The notes under the pieces were generated by a model. It did no database searches. It worked only from the letters and a program-made list of their open reading frames with translations, and had not been told where the DNA came from. The position numbers and the translations under genes are program-made. From Gigaspora margarita (taxonomy: Eukaryota > Glomeromycota > Glomeromycetes > Diversisporales > Gigasporaceae), in NCBI GenBank assembly GCA_009809945.1, contig WTPW01000515.1, positions 80,695 to 144,694 on the forward strand: DNA of 64,000 bases. Reading direction: 5' to 3'. Below are positions 33,290 through 45,941 of this stretch, in pieces. The first letter of the stretch is position 1; every line of letters starts with the position of its first letter.

Positions 33290-33447
33290 CAGTCAAACCT
33301 CTCTATAGTTACATCCTCTATAAACACAAAATTAATATAATGGCAAATTTATTTTTACCAATTATTTATAAATATAAAAAAATACCTCTACACTTTATAA
33401 TCACAGTTTTTATATCCCAACAGTGTGACTATAGAGGGGTTAGACTG
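33290..33447 (-). mobile_element. CAGTC-ended TA MITE, copy 3
   Basis: Same ends and interior order as the copy at 31537-31707; TA at 33288-33289 and 33448-33449. 158 bp. Confidence 0.88.
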
Positions 33448-34321
33448 TATTTTTATATTGCTATACAGCGTATAAAAACTTATTACCTTTATTATTTTTA
33501 TGCATATTTATTATACAATACTGTATTATATTTTTTTTGACTAGGAAAAATTATAGGTGATCATGGTGGTCCTAAAATTAACCAATCATTTCTAGCTAAC
33601 TGAGTAAAATCAGGCTATTTTTTTATATCTATATATAATACTATTATATAAGAATATTTCATAAATTTAAGCGGCGTTATAATAAATCTATAATACAGAC
33701 GATTTGACTCGAACTGATATGTAAGGTCTCGGTGCGGTTTTTATTCGGTTACCCGAACTATTTCAACCCTTTAGGAGCACTATGTGGAGTATACGTAGAG
33801 TGACAGATTTTATACTTTATCGTTTATCGTTCATTATAGAGTTGGTTATGCATTTCGTAGTAACACGTAATGTATATCGTGTTTTATTGCACGGGTCTTA
33901 TGTGACAACCCGTGCTTGTTTCATTTACTTATTGGCACGGGATTGTTACGTCAGACACCGTCCAATAAGATAGTTATTATATGAGCATGTTGAATAATCC
34001 GTTACACACATGGTTATTCATTACAACCCATACAATAACTATAATTTATTGTTATATTACATTAAACTAGCCTTCTATCACCAAGCATATATAGTGGCAT
34101 TAATAATGTGAAGTATACGTGGTGAGGTAAACTCTGTGCTTAATCGCTATATTTACATGATAACAAAATTTTCTTAGAGTCACAATAGAGTATTACTATC
34201 GTTATGGGTATAAAGCAAGTTTTGTTTACAAACTAGTTGCTAATCATACATCAAATTTAAATATGTTAAAATCAAACTTGAGAAAGAGTCTATCAGTTTT
34301 GAGAGTTGTAGAGTTGTAATA
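33448..34321. other. no gene; hairpin at 33890-33916
   Basis: GCACGGGT and AACCCGTGC pair around a 10-nt loop at 33890-33916. The stretch 33700-33980 is less A+T-rich and open on the plus strand for 63 codons (33782-33973), but the peptide shows no motif and is likely fortuitous. Confidence 0.4.
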
Positions 34322-34551
34322 GGCCGTTTGAAGTTGAAATTTTGTCTAACGTTATTTTTTTCGTATTTACAGGGGGATTAAACAAACATAAAAATTAAAC
34401 ATAGTATACCGAGAAATCCCGTGTGTAAGCCGAAAAATCCCGGCCACTATGATATTGACTAAACTTTCATTTCTATTTGTTTAATTTTTGGGGGGAGGCT
34501 CAGGAAATGGAGGGGGATAACGTCAAACGAAGTTTCAACTGCAAACGGCCC
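34322..34551. mobile_element. TIR MITE with GGCCGTTTG ends
   Basis: The left end AGGCCGTTTGAAGTTGAAAT and right end, in reverse, GGGCCGTTTGCAGTTGAAAC continue to a shared AACGTTAT, about 40 bp of imperfect inverted repeat. 230 bp. The minus-strand frame over 34459-34698 runs through the right end and is not a gene. Confidence 0.65.
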
Positions 34552-34819
34552 AATCATATCTTTAAAATCTTCTTCAACAGTTAAGCGAAGCCAAATAGAG
34601 TTTAAAGAATCTAGGATTAAATATTTTTGTGATAAGTCAAATATTAAGTTGAATAAAATAGCGTAAAAGATTTTCCTAAAACAAATATATAAGGCCACAT
34701 AAAGATGATTTTTCGTTTTTCATTACCCACCGACCCATTTTTTTCAAATTCTCATAATTTTGTTTTAGATCCCAATTGTGCCAATTGTTCGATTTTTGAC
34801 ATTTATTTTCAAGTTTACT

Positions 34820-35057
34820 AAAATGCACCTATGGTGTTGAACACCATAAGTGCTATTTCTCAAAAACGTACTAAGTAAAGGGGATCGGGTATTCTATGTA
34901 AAAATGTCCAGGACTCACGTAAACTGAAATCGGGACCTTATATCTAATCAACATTTTATATTATATAAAACTCCTCTTTATCCTAAAAATACACACTAAA
35001 ATAAATTTTATTAATAGAAAAAATTATATGTGCTGTTCAACACCATAGGTGCATTTT
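34820..35057. mobile_element. TIR element with GTGTTGAACACCA palindromic ends
   Basis: The left end AAAATGCACCTATGGTGTTG-AACACCATA and right end TATGTGCTGTTCAACACCAT-AGGTGCATTTT are mutually inverted. Each end is also internally palindromic (TGGTGTTGAACACCA at the left). An element with the same terminal core lies at 51181-51485. Non-coding. Confidence 0.7.
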
Positions 35058-35503
35058 ATAATTATTGTTTATTTTTGCCGCTATTCTCATCCGGTGTCAC
35101 CCGATGGTGACCTTAATGTCCCGTAATTTCCCGTTAGGATTGACCCAATTTCAGAATTTTTTGATTCCATGTTGTGCAAAACTTGCATAACCTTAGATGT
35201 GAAAAATCAACTTTGCAATAAACAATAAGCTTTTTTTTGTCTACATTAAGTCACCAGAAAAATTTTCGAAAAAAATTCGTCACGTCATACGAGATATATG
35301 ATTACGTAATACATGCCACAAAATCGCTCAGCTATGAACACCTAAGTTTAATTCGGCTACGAAAGCCTGAGTTGGAGTTCAATTCAGCTCTTGATATCTA
35401 GAATTCAGCTCCAGATATCTGAGTTTGAGTTCTATACATCTGAGTTTGGACTCAACCCATATGTACGGAACTGTGTTGAATTTTAAACTCAAATGTTCGA
35501 AAA
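35058..35503. repeat. gene-free stretch with AGATATCTGAGTTTGAGTTC-type repeats
   Basis: From 35330 to 35490, variants of GAGTTGGAGTTCAATTCAGC and ATCTGAGTTTGA recur; similar words resume after the element at 35504-38174, which inserted into this repeat. No gene. Confidence 0.5.
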
Positions 35504-35865
35504 TAGAGTTGGGCACCAAAACCTTTTTTGCTAAATCCGAAAATTTCAGGTTTCAGATTATAGCTTCTGAAACCTCATCCGATACTCTGAAACCTTGTTC
35601 AAAACCTGAAACTTTATCCGAAACCCAAAACTATTTAAGATTAAATTTTTATAAAATATGGTATTGTAGATCGTGCTAACATGCTAGTACGTAAATATTT
35701 GAGTCCGTCCCGCCAAGAGAAAACATACATATTTTACATATAGGTTATATTTAAGTTTTTATATTTTCCTTTGGTGTTATTAGAAATTAAAAAACTCAAT
35801 TTTTAAGAATTGCAACTTCAGCAGCTAAAATTTGGCAACAAATGATAAAATTTAGTTATTGCAGT

Positions 35866-36180
35866 TAGGGTTCTGCAATTTGATTTGATTTGATCAAATA
35901 TTTGATCTCAAATCAAATTCAAATACAAAATTTTCAAATCAAATCAAATTCAAATTAATAAATATTTGATTTGATTTGATCAAATATTTAAAATTTTAAT
36001 TTATTTTAAATTTTAAAAATTTCAAATCAAATCAAATTCAAATACTGAATTTTTAATTCAAATCAAATCAAATTCAAATACAGAATTTTTAATTCAAATC
36101 AAATTCAAATCATGGCTTATTTGATTTGATCAAATTAAATATGCCTAATATTTGATTTGATTTAAGTTTGAGGAACCCTA
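35866..36180. mobile_element. nested hAT-like MITE made of CAAATCAAATCAAAT words
   Basis: The ends TAGGGTTCTGCAATTTGATT and, in reverse, TAGGGTTCCTCAAACTTAAA, with a perfect 8-bp duplication ATTGCAGT (35858-35865 and 36181-36188). The interior is built from ATTTGATTTGATCAAAT words in both orientations. A homologous, more decayed copy sits at the equivalent position of element B (58056-58254), so the insertion predates the split of A and B. Confidence 0.88.
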
Positions 36181-37546
36181 ATTGCAGTACAGTTAAAAAA
36201 ATACAATCATTCTAAAAAAGAGTCAGGGGATATATTTATGGCTTAATTTAGAGAATTTTATTTACAAAAAACCCATTTGATACATCATTTTCACAAAATA
36301 TTGAATTAGCTTTAGATAAGTTTATATTATATACATTGAGATTTTTTCCTTAATTAAGGTTTTATTTATCTCAAATATATATAGTGCAGGACACTTAAAG
36401 GCTTCCCAAACTTTAAAAGCTAATAACATTTAATATAAAAATAATATCAAAAAAAATGGGCTGCTATTTTGTAGTTTAACTAATTTACTACAACTTAGCA
36501 GCTCTATTTTTTAAAAACTTATTGTATATTTTTAATATATAAGAGTTTAAAAGTATGGTATTTTTATATGATACGTAAAAAATTACCTCAAAATGGAACA
36601 AGTAATGTGTTTTGGCTTACTGCTATTGGTTAATTTTAAAATATTTTAAAATTAATTTTAATTTAAAAATTAATTTTTAACCAATCAAAATGCAGGATTT
36701 AAAAACCATTATAAAATTTGAGAAAACTTAACCTGAACCAGGGTTTAGGCTACTTATCCTAGACCCCGGGGGTCAAAAATTTTGTCGTGAACCTCTAATT
36801 AATTAACTGATAGAAATGTTTGTTGTGCACTGATATAAAATTGATCTTTGTTTACCCCCTTTTTTTCCCAATAGTCACTGCCTTGTTGTCATTGTTTTTG
36901 GAGTCATCATTTTTGGAGTCACTGCTTTTGATGTTGCCTTTCATCATTCTGGTGTCATCATTTTTGGTTTTGTCATTTTTGGTTTTGTCATTTTTGGTGT
37001 CACCACTTTTGGTGTTGTTGCTTTAGTGCCGCCACTGTTAGGTGAGATTTCGTTGCTGTGTCTTCACTTTTGGTGCAGTCGTATGTGATGTTATTTCGTT
37101 GTATTTTTGTTTTAGTGTCATCGTAGTTGGTATGGTTTTTCTGTCACTTTTGTAATTTTGTCTTCAATTTTTGGTGTTGTTACGAGCCTTTGTTGCTTTT
37201 TATTAAGTTTTTCAGTATATTTTTAACAGGTCTTTAAGTTGTTCTTCGAGTGAGTTCATTGTTGTTGTCGTTTTTCACTGGTTACCGACAGCTCATTTAG
37301 CTGATAGTGCTAACATCACATAAGATTAGTGTTAGCATTTGATTAATTGCAGGTAATATTTTTAGTAAATTGTCTCTTTAAAGTGATGTTGGTAAAATGA
37401 TTTCAATAAAGTGAAGTGAAGCCATCTTAAGATTTCATTAATTTATTGGTGCTTCTTTTTTTGATTTTTTTTCAATTTATTTTTTGATTTTTTTTTCTAT
37501 TTTTTTTTCTTTTTTTTCCTTTGTTTTCTTTTTTCTTTTTTTTTTT

Positions 37547-37766
37547 CTTGCTGTTTTCGTCTATTTATTTATTGTAAAAAATAACATTAAATTATCTTTT
37601 TTCTTGCCGTTTTCGCCTATTTATTTATTGTAAAAAATAACATTAAATTATCTTTTTTCTTGCCGTTTTCGCCTATTTATTTATTGTAAAAAATAACAAT
37701 AAATTATCTTTTTTCTTGCCGTTTTCGCCTATTTAGTTATTGTAAAAAGTAACAATAAATATAAAT
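37547..37766. repeat. four tandem 56-bp repeats
   Basis: The unit CTTGCCGTTTTCGCCTATTT continuing ATTTATTGTAAAAAATAAC starts at 37547, 37603, 37659 and 37715, exactly 56 bp apart, with few differences. High identity suggests recent expansion inside element A. Confidence 0.92.
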
Positions 37767-38221
37767 TATTTAATGAATAAAAAGTTCGATATAAAAGATC
37801 ATAAGAAAAAAACTTGTAAATAGTAGTATGTACAGACATAATAGTGAAAAAACTTAGAATTTTTTCACTCGACGGCTATTGAATTTGGACCAATCACATT
37901 TGGGGGTCTACTTTAATTTGCCTGAACCTGGGGGTCTATGATAACTATCCTAAACCAGGGGTCTAGGTTAAGGACACTCATAAAATTTTTTGAAAATGGG
38001 ACAAGTCACGTGATTTCAGTCTTTAGGTGTCCTGCAATATTATAAAGTTTCAAAATTTCAAAATATAGTTTTGAGGTGTTTCGGATTATAGTTTCGGAGT
38101 TTCGGGTTTCGGGGTTTCGGATTATACCGAAACCGAAACTAGTCGGAAAGGTTTCGTTTCGTTGCCCAACTCTATTCGGAACTAAGTTTATCTCAAACTC
38201 AGATGTCCGAAGCTGAGTTGA

Positions 38222-38655
38222 ACTAGAGGTTAAAACCGATTTATTTTCATTAACTGATTATATTGACTTTTTGAAAATTGCGACCGAATATAAGTTGGTT
38301 ATATTATATCAGGTTAAATCCGATTAATCGGTTGTATTAATCCGTTTGAATCCAATTAATCAGTTGTATTGATCCGGTTGAATTCAATTAATCAGTGTAA
38401 TTTTACAGATCAAAAAAAAAAAAGTTCAATTGTTAGGTGATTACTGATGATTCTGATTTCGTAAAATTACTCTGATATGATGATTTCATATCTCGAAATC
38501 GGAGTAATTTTTTAAGAAATCAAAATCATCAGTAATAACTTGACCATCGAGCGATTTCTTTCTTTTTTTTTTTGATCTCAAAACTTAAATAATTTTGCAA
38601 ACCGCAATAATCGGTTTTATTAATTCAGTTCAATCCGATTGATTGGTTACTAAGG
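38222..38655. repeat. CCGATTAATCGGTT repeats flanking a foldback
   Basis: Words such as AATCCGATTAATCGGTT and AATTCAATTAATCAG recur at 38222-38400 and again at 38590-38650. Between them, 38403-38573 is a foldback whose arms contain GTGATTACTGATGATTCTGA and its reverse complement and end in AGATCAAAAAAAAAAAA/TTTTTTTTTTGATCT. Non-coding. Confidence 0.65.
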
Positions 38656-39492
38656 AGTTACCACTAGTGTGGTGAAGTTATACCACATGCACGTGCGAAT
38701 ATGGACACAAAGACATATATATTTCTTCCATTCAGATTTTCTTCTCTAAACTATGTTGACTTTCTTGATATTTTGATATACATATGATGTCAAAAATATA
38801 TAATCCATATGCATATATATGTTTCAATCCGTTCTACTCTGGCAGTAAATTACCACCAGAAATTTAATCTATTGATCTGCAATTCGGGTTACCAGGATGA
38901 ACCTGAAGAATATCGCTTATTTATGTTTTAATTACTATATAAAACAAACAGAAGCAGAACTTTATGAATTAGAGCGGTAGCATCAGTATAATGATGAAGT
39001 TGTACATATAAGACCTTCGAGTGTTGTCAAAAAGCTGCTCAATTTACTATATCGAGCACATTCAATATCCATATGTAAGGTAAATTTAATATGATCAAAT
39101 TTTTTATCAGCGAAATTAAAATAATCAGTGAAAATTATTTACATATGCTTTAAATATAAAAAAGTGTAAGGTTCTAAATAATTCTCACGATCACCTTCTT
39201 TCTTTTTCTTTGCTCTTTTGACTGAAAAGTATTGTTCTAAATTGTCCCAAAGTAATTATGTTCTTTTTTTAAAAAAAGAAAACGAGAATTATAAATATTT
39301 CGATAAAAAAATTTTTTTTTAAAAAAATTAAAAAATTGACAGGTTTTTAAAAAATCAAACTCTCAAAGTTTATAAAACTTGGCAAATATTTAAAATATCT
39401 TTGTTTTTAAACCTTCGACAAACCCGCTCTAAAAGTTTGGTGGTAAATTCATATTTAAAAAATTGCAACGAAATTTTAAAATATACTGTATA
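38656..39492. other. no intact gene
   Basis: A+T-rich; short plus-strand peptides near 38880-39060 could be gene relics but show no recognisable motif. There is a short inverted TTTTTTTAAAAAAAG tract near 39265. Confidence 0.4.
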
Positions 39493-39630
39493 TTACCGTA
39501 AACTGCCGTATAAACAACCCGGGTCTGATACATTCCACCAAAAAAATTAATTAGTAAAAAAAGAAAATAATTAGTAAAAATAAGGGAGGGGTCTGATATG
39601 TGGGGGGCTGTTTATAGCAGTTTACGGTAA
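39493..39630. mobile_element. 138-bp TA-flanked MITE (TTACCGTAAACTGC ends)
   Basis: The left end TTACCGTAAACTGCCGTATA-AACAACCC pairs with the right end GGGGCTGTTTATAGCAGTTT-ACGGTAA; GGGTCTGATAC-type words also pair inside. TA lies immediately outside both ends (39491-39492 and 39631-39632). Non-coding. Confidence 0.8.
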
Positions 39631-39699
39631 TAGCGATATATTTATATAGTAGACCAAATGCCAAGAATATCCAAACTAAAACTTAAGCACATAGAGCTA

Positions 39700-40250
39700 A
39701 TCAGGTATCAGTAAATGCACGAAAGCTGTTGATCGTGATTAACAAATTCAAACTATCAATAAAGAACCTTTACAAATGAATGATAATGACCTCACCTGAT
39801 TTATCAAGACATTGTTCAATCGGCTAATGATAAAAAAGTAACCCAACTACACATCGTCAAAAACTTATTGATACTATTGAACAATTGCCGAATGACCAAC
39901 TTAAGTCTGCAATTCACTTGTTAAATACAATGATATATTCCAAGGGGTCGCACAAAGGTAATTTATTTTCTCCTTTTACCCAAAATAAAGCATTAAGCTT
40001 TGTAAATTCTTTACTTTACAAAGTAGGCCAAGATTCAAAAACATTAATTCAAGATAACAAGATACTTTAAAAAAGGATAAATCAATTAGAACCTTCCAAT
40101 GTTCAAAAAAGCCATAAGCTTAAACAGCTAGCAGGATCGATAGCTCAATATGAATATAAATGATAGCAAAATCTTTTAAAGTATGTGCAGCTGCTTGTAA
40201 GCCACAAATTTTATATTCACGAAGCTTAAAAACAAATATACAGTCCATGT
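39700..40250 (+). pseudogene. decayed coding fragment, family unknown
   Basis: Plus-strand frames give HRQKLIDTIEQLPNDQLKSA and IHLLNTMIYSKGSHKGNLFS (39850-39960) running to a TAA near 40069, then KRINQLEPSNVQKSHKLKQL and AGSIAQYEYK before double stops. The composition is that of a real, helical protein, but it has no in-frame start and several stops. It may be the 5' part of the transposase-like relic that follows at 40450, which is only inference. Confidence 0.4.
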
Positions 40251-40449
40251 TTATGAAAAACAAAAATGAAAATATGACACAATTTGTCAGCATGGCAACA
40301 TAAATCTCACAAATTTCACTTTGAAATACTCAAGCCACTCAAATAATCTTGGGTTTTATAACTAGAGATGATTTATTAATATCAATTTCACCTCAATCAC
40401 TTAGCTGATGAATAATGAGATTAGTGAAATCCATATTAATCAAATCTTT

Positions 40450-43400
40450 AATCAGAATACTACAGAAGTTTTACTTTCAGAATAATATGGTAGATGAGCC
40501 AACATGGGGCCAGCAAAAAAATCTTGTATTATATATTATAATCTGGAATTTTATAAGTAACACGAGCCTGATTTTCATGTACTAAAAATAAAGGATTTAG
40601 TATATTGTACAGGACAATCAGTGGCTCAAGCAATACATGATGCTCTTAATAATTATCAAATAAACCTTTAACAATGCCATGTTTGTACAGTTGTCCTCCC
40701 TATAGTCACACCCTATATAGTCATACCTCTATTTAAGACTTAAACATAGTAAGAACCTTGTTATAGTTATAAATCACTTATAATCACCATAAAATTTAAA
40801 ATTTTTACCAACTTTATTAATAATAAACCCTCGTTATAGTCACTAATTTTTAACTGAATGCAGATTATAAAATCTGGTTGGCCAATATTCATATTCGTGC
40901 ATATTTAAAATTTTCTATTAAAATTCCTAAAGGTTTATAGCAAATAACGTTTAATCTGATTGTCTGATTTGAATAAAACAACTACCAAAATGTTTGTCTC
41001 GATGAGACAATTCTAATGAGCCCAGGATCACCAAAATCTAATTACAAGTTCCTGAGATTATTATTTGTATCACTATACGTGTTTAAGAATTGATTAAACT
41101 TAGATATTTAAGGTAAAAATCTTTAACATTCTCAGAATGTTATGTTTAGCTTTGGTTGATTTTAGACTTGTCAGAATCATCACATTGAGATGAACGCTCT
41201 GGTAATTATTCCATCCAAATCAGGCACTGGATCAAAAGTTATTTACTGTCAAATATATTAAAATTTTCTATAGTAAATTTTAAATATGCATAAATATGTT
41301 ACAACTATGTATTAAATTAAACATTTATTGATCTGTTTATATGATTATTACAAGATATTTTACTTATAGTTACACCTTTATACAATCACTGCAATAGGAT
41401 GCAACCAACTTGGTAATTATACAATTGTATTTCAGATAATACCAACTTATAAGTAGTAAAAATGGTGGTACTATTACCTTATTCAATAAATTAAGTAGCA
41501 CTTATATGTTTTAATTTTTATGTAAATTATATTGCACATGTTGAGTTGCTTTTGGAAAACTACCTAATATTAGTAGATTTTTGCAAAAGAAGCTTCTAGC
41601 AAATTTACTGTATTTAGTGTTTGACCTTCATAATGAATATAACAAGACTAATAAAGATAAGACAATAGGGATTTGATCAGACTATATATATAAACTTAAT
41701 AAAAACACTTTTAATACACATAAACAAAATACCAACAATCAATTCAATCAAAATTGCTTTACAAGCTAAAATGTGCTAAACAATATTAGAGCAGAGTGTA
41801 CAGTCAACTCTTTCTATTCAAAATTGCTAGTTCTTACTATGTAAAAATTTGAAAATTTTGGTCTCAAAAATTTATTTATAGTTAATCTTAACTTTATATA
41901 AGTTTTACAAATGTTCTAAGAGTTTTGTGTTTGGTTTACACAAAGTTTATTAAGGTTCAGATCTCAGAGGTTCAGATCTCAAGTGGTGATTAAATGTAGA
42001 TCATTTTTTATATGATCTCAATAGTAATTTTTTATTTTTAATATTTTAAAATGTTTATTAAATTAACTATATTTAATTTCTAAATAAATATTGTAGAATA
42101 AATTTTCTGATTCTAATAGTATTAAATCATTAAAAATAGTTAAATATTTAACAAAAAATATATATTTAAAGATTAGATATTATTTTTGTCAAATGATGAT
42201 CATATAATATAAACAGTATTGGCATTCTATTGTTCTATTGTGAATTCTATTCATTTTGTTTGATAGCTCTATTGTTCTATTAGCAATTTTTAATATTTAG
42301 CTATATTAAATAATTAAAATATATATTTAGCTTTTTAATCTAATAAATAACTTATTTTATAATTACAAATTAATAAGAACAAAAAATTTTTATATATAGC
42401 AAAAAATGCACTTTTGTTCTCTTTGCAAACATATTTGTTCTATTGGCCAACCTTGGATATAAACCAATCGAAATCAACATTTTGTATAATTCTAGCAAAT
42501 TTGTATAGTTTCTGGCAAATTTAAAACATATACAAGCATATTTTTTTATAAATATTATATCTATTTATATTATTGTAAAAAGCATACATTAATTTATGTA
42601 CTATAAAATTTTAACAAAATTAAATATAGCTATAAAAAGTTTTATTAGTACAGTTAGGCCTCTCTAAATGCATGCTAAAAGGCCTATAAAGCACTATGCA
42701 TTTAGAGAGATATGCATTTAGAGGAGTAAAAATCTATAAGTAAATAAATGAGTTGGGATCAAGCCAAGCTGCATTTAGAGAGGTTATGCATTTAAAGAGG
42801 TTGCATTTAGAGATGTCTGACTATAGCATATTTATTTTTTAAAAAAAATAAAATTTGCTATACAGATAATATAACAAAATAATCTATATACACTCTACTC
42901 TTTAGAATAAAAAAATGGTTATATACAGTTTACAAATTGGTTCTTATTTTATTTTAAAACTCAAAATAATATCAAAAAATAAAAACTTTTAAAATTTGGC
43001 TTTATAATTCAATTCTCAATATTCAAATTAAATTTTTAGTTCACTTTGGACAAGATTTTTATTATCCAATAGCAAATTTCTTATAGAATATAATTGTAAA
43101 TTGCAATTACTAACTCAAGCTTCTGGATTAATAAATCTACTTTCTGGTTAAAGAGTACACCAAATGCCAAAATTCATAGTATACTAGCAATAAAACTTCA
43201 AACCATTGTTGAAGCTCATATTTTTTTTTGAAAAAGAATTATTAGAAACACTAATGTTTTAGATGATAATCAATTTAATAAACTTATTTTAGATATTAAG
43301 AATACTACTCAGAAAGCATTAAAAAATAGTTGAATTGGTTACACATCTGCTATTAGATGTATATTATTTGGGTAGAAAATATGGGCTTATGTGACTTTAG

Positions 43401-43500
43401 AAGTGCCAAAACTATTTAAACCTTTACTATGAGAGTTATACTATATGAAATTCATTTAATTAGACACAAAGCAAAGTGTATTTAATTACATTGGCTTATT
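40450..43500 (+). pseudogene. decayed, MITE-interrupted transposase-like gene (hAT type)
   Basis: Co-linear plus-strand pieces can be read. 40560-40672 gives HEPDFHVLKIKDLVYCTGQS and VAQAIHDALNNYQINL. After an interruption at about 40693-41410, 41440-41690 gives NGGTITLFNKLSSTYM, FGKLPNIS and NLLYLVFDLHNEYNK. After another interruption (41780-42970), 42990-43480 gives FGQDFYYPIANFLIEYN, VLDDNQFNKLILDI and related pieces. The order and style fit transposase relics common in Rhizophagus-like genomes. Many stops are TAG or TGA where Trp is expected, for example NS-stop-IGYTSA. No catalytic triad can be assigned confidently. Confidence 0.5.
42651..42823. mobile_element. AATGCA-family TA MITE, copy 1
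   Basis: The left end CAGTTAGGCCTCTCTAAATG and right end, in reverse, TAGTCAGACATCTCTAAATG; TA lies at 42649-42650 and 42824-42825. The interior repeats GCATTTAGAGAGGTTATGCA. It sits within the second interruption of the transposase relic. A related copy is at 45743-45910. Confidence 0.75.
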
Positions 43501-45048
43501 GAGTGCACTTAAAGATCTGATATTTAATGATTAATTTTACAAAAAAAAGCCTTTAAATAAACTACCCAAACTATTAAACTTTATTAAAAATTGTATCTGG
43601 TATATTACAATTCATCAACAATAGCTAGAAGACATTTTTAATAATGGAATCTTAAAATTATCAAAATATAACAAGTAATTTTCAGCAATCAAAGCTGTAG
43701 TTATCAAATATAGCACTAAAAAAAATCATGTATAATTCTTCAGATCTAATGAAACGTAGAATTAAAAAATGCTAACAAATAAAATTTGTAAACTTAAAAA
43801 CAATCACAATAATAATGATCATAAACAAAAAAAAAAGTTATTATTTAATTATTTATTTAATTAAAAATAGTTGTAAATAATTTAATTATATATAATGATA
43901 ATACAGTAATAATAAAAATCAAGAAATTGAATAATTTTTATTTGTATAATGTAAAAAATCTGCAATATGACAAATTACATAGTTACCTTACATTTGTTTG
44001 ATTAAATATGCTATAGAACACTCTAATATCAATATAGAAATTAGTATTAAAAGAAGATTACTTAAAATCTGTATATAACTGATTATAATAAAATCAATTA
44101 TCAGATCAAAAAATTTCTAAATCAATTATAATTTATAACTAGTTTAATCCAATTATAAATTTAATTTTAATAACTGGTTCTAAACACTAGGTTGAACTCA
44201 AGTTGAAATCAAATCCTGACTTTTGATCAGAGTTAAATTCAGACTCAGATATTTATAATTAAATTAAACTTAGATGTTCAGACTAAGTTGTTTTAAATTC
44301 AAATTTATCTATATAATTACATGATTTAAATTTAAAAATATTAATATTACTAGATAAATATTAAAAAAATATATTTTTAATAATTTTAATAGTTTTTAAA
44401 CTGGTTAAATCATATTTTAAAATACTAATATTGTGTAATAGCTAATATTTGAAAATAAAATTACTATACAGATTGGATAATTTTAGCAACAATAATGATG
44501 TTTATTTTGAAAATAAAAAAAGTAAATAACTAAACTCTATAATAAAAATACAAAAAAAAGCAAAAAAAGACTATAGCTCTACTCTAAATACACAATTATA
44601 TTATAATAAATTACAATAAAGTGGAGAACATAATAGCTATAATTCTATAATAATGCGCTAAATTAAATATAAAAATAGAAATATATTTTTAAACTAAAGA
44701 AATAAAAAGAACAAAAGATGGATATCTTTTTATTTCAAAATATATTAGAAATTTAAAAAACATAGTATTTTACCAAAATCTATTAAACAAAATTTTTATT
44801 AATAAAATTATATTAAACTACTTTAAATAAGTTAAACAATTTGAAACAATTTTAGTTATTTAACTGTATTTACAATTTAATTAAAATTGTTTTATACTAA
44901 TTTTTTTAATAAAATGCTATTTCATATGTAAACCTTTTGTAAAATAGCATACATTTAATATTTTCAAACTTTTTAATAGAAAAAGCAAATTTATATAACT
45001 TTTGGATTGCTAAAAAATTATTGTATTTTAATATATCAAGACATCTAA
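43501..45048. other. no gene recognised
   Basis: Extremely A+T-rich and almost free of CpG. It may include the decayed 3' part of the transposase-like relic; no peptide can be followed. Confidence 0.5.
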
Positions 45049-45172
45049 GAGGTCCAAGAAATTCAAGAGGTTCAAAGGATCCAAAAAGTTTAAGGGATCC
45101 AAGAATCCAAGAGGTCCAAGAAATCCAAAGATTACAAGAAATTCCGGAGAGCCAAGAGAGTCAAAAAAATAA
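45049..45172. repeat. degenerate AAGAGGTCCAAGAAATCCAA repeats
   Basis: A purine-rich run on the plus strand with about eight variants of AGAGGTCCAAGAAATC at roughly 9- to 18-nt spacing. Translated, it gives SKRSKRF-like basic/serine repeats, which may once have been coding. Confidence 0.6.
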
Positions 45173-45742
45173 AGTGATATTATAAATCTTAACTAATAAT
45201 GACTATACTAATCAAAAGTTAATCATATCAGCTAATTTTAGGGTTATCCTAAAATTATTTAAGGATTATCAAAAAATTTTACATTTAAAACTTATTACAA
45301 ATTAATTTTTTATAAAAATGATCTTTTTTCTAACTTTGTGTTCCTAATTAAATATGTAAACAATTACAAAATTTATATACAGTATTTTATTATAGACCAA
45401 AAGTAAGCTAAAAAGACCATTTTTTGAAATTTTGCTTTTGAATTTACCCTTAATAGTTATAAACCCATTGAACAATAACTAACCCGTTCTAAAACATCTA
45501 AATATGTTAGCAAACAGTAAAGTACTTCTTTCTACAGCTTAGCATAGCTGTTTTTATTATTTTTGGTTTTTTTATCTTGTTTAGGCGCTAGAAAGCTCTT
45601 TAATCAATTGTATAAGTGCTTCATTTGTTGCTTTTCCAATGTTCTTAAAAGCAAAGTTTGTGTAATCTTTATCCAGAAAAGCCAAAAAAAATCAAAATCA
45701 GTTAATATGTACTGTATAATGTAGCCAGTATAATATATACTA
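45173..45742. other. no gene recognised
   Basis: A+T-rich spacer without a supported gene or element. Confidence 0.5.
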
Positions 45743-45910
45743 CAGTCAGACCTTGCTAAATATAACCTCTCTAAATGCACGCCCTATGAAAAGTCTCCCT
45801 AAATGCACATCTTCTTTTGGGCCCAACTTATATCACACTTATAGATTTTACCTCTGTAAATGCAATTTTATATAAGGTCAGGTCACAATGCATTTAGAGT
45901 GGTCTGACTG
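45743..45910. mobile_element. AATGCA-family TA MITE, copy 2
   Basis: The left end CAGTCAGACCTTGCTAAATA and right end, in reverse, CAGTCAGACCACTCTAAATG, with TA at 45741-45742 and 45911-45912. Internal CTCTCTAAATGCACGCC recalls the element at 32899-33279. Confidence 0.82.
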
Positions 45911-45941
45911 TATAAACATAAATAATAAAAGATACTAGATA

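Larger units (their letters stand above)
35504..38174 (+). mobile_element. 2.7-kb hAT-like element A (TAGAGTTGGGCA ends)
   Basis: The left end TAGAGTTGGGCACCAAAACC and right end, in reverse, TAGAGTTGGGCAACGAAAC are inverted. Flanks TTCGAAAA (35496-35503) and TTCGGAAC (38175-38182) agree at 6 of 8 positions. The element contains a nested hAT-like element (35866-36180), T-rich codon-repeat-like sequence (36840-37300), 56-bp tandem repeats (37547-37766) and TTTCGG repeats near the right end. No transposase frame. An inverted, CpG-depleted relative is at 57113-59320. Confidence 0.8.
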
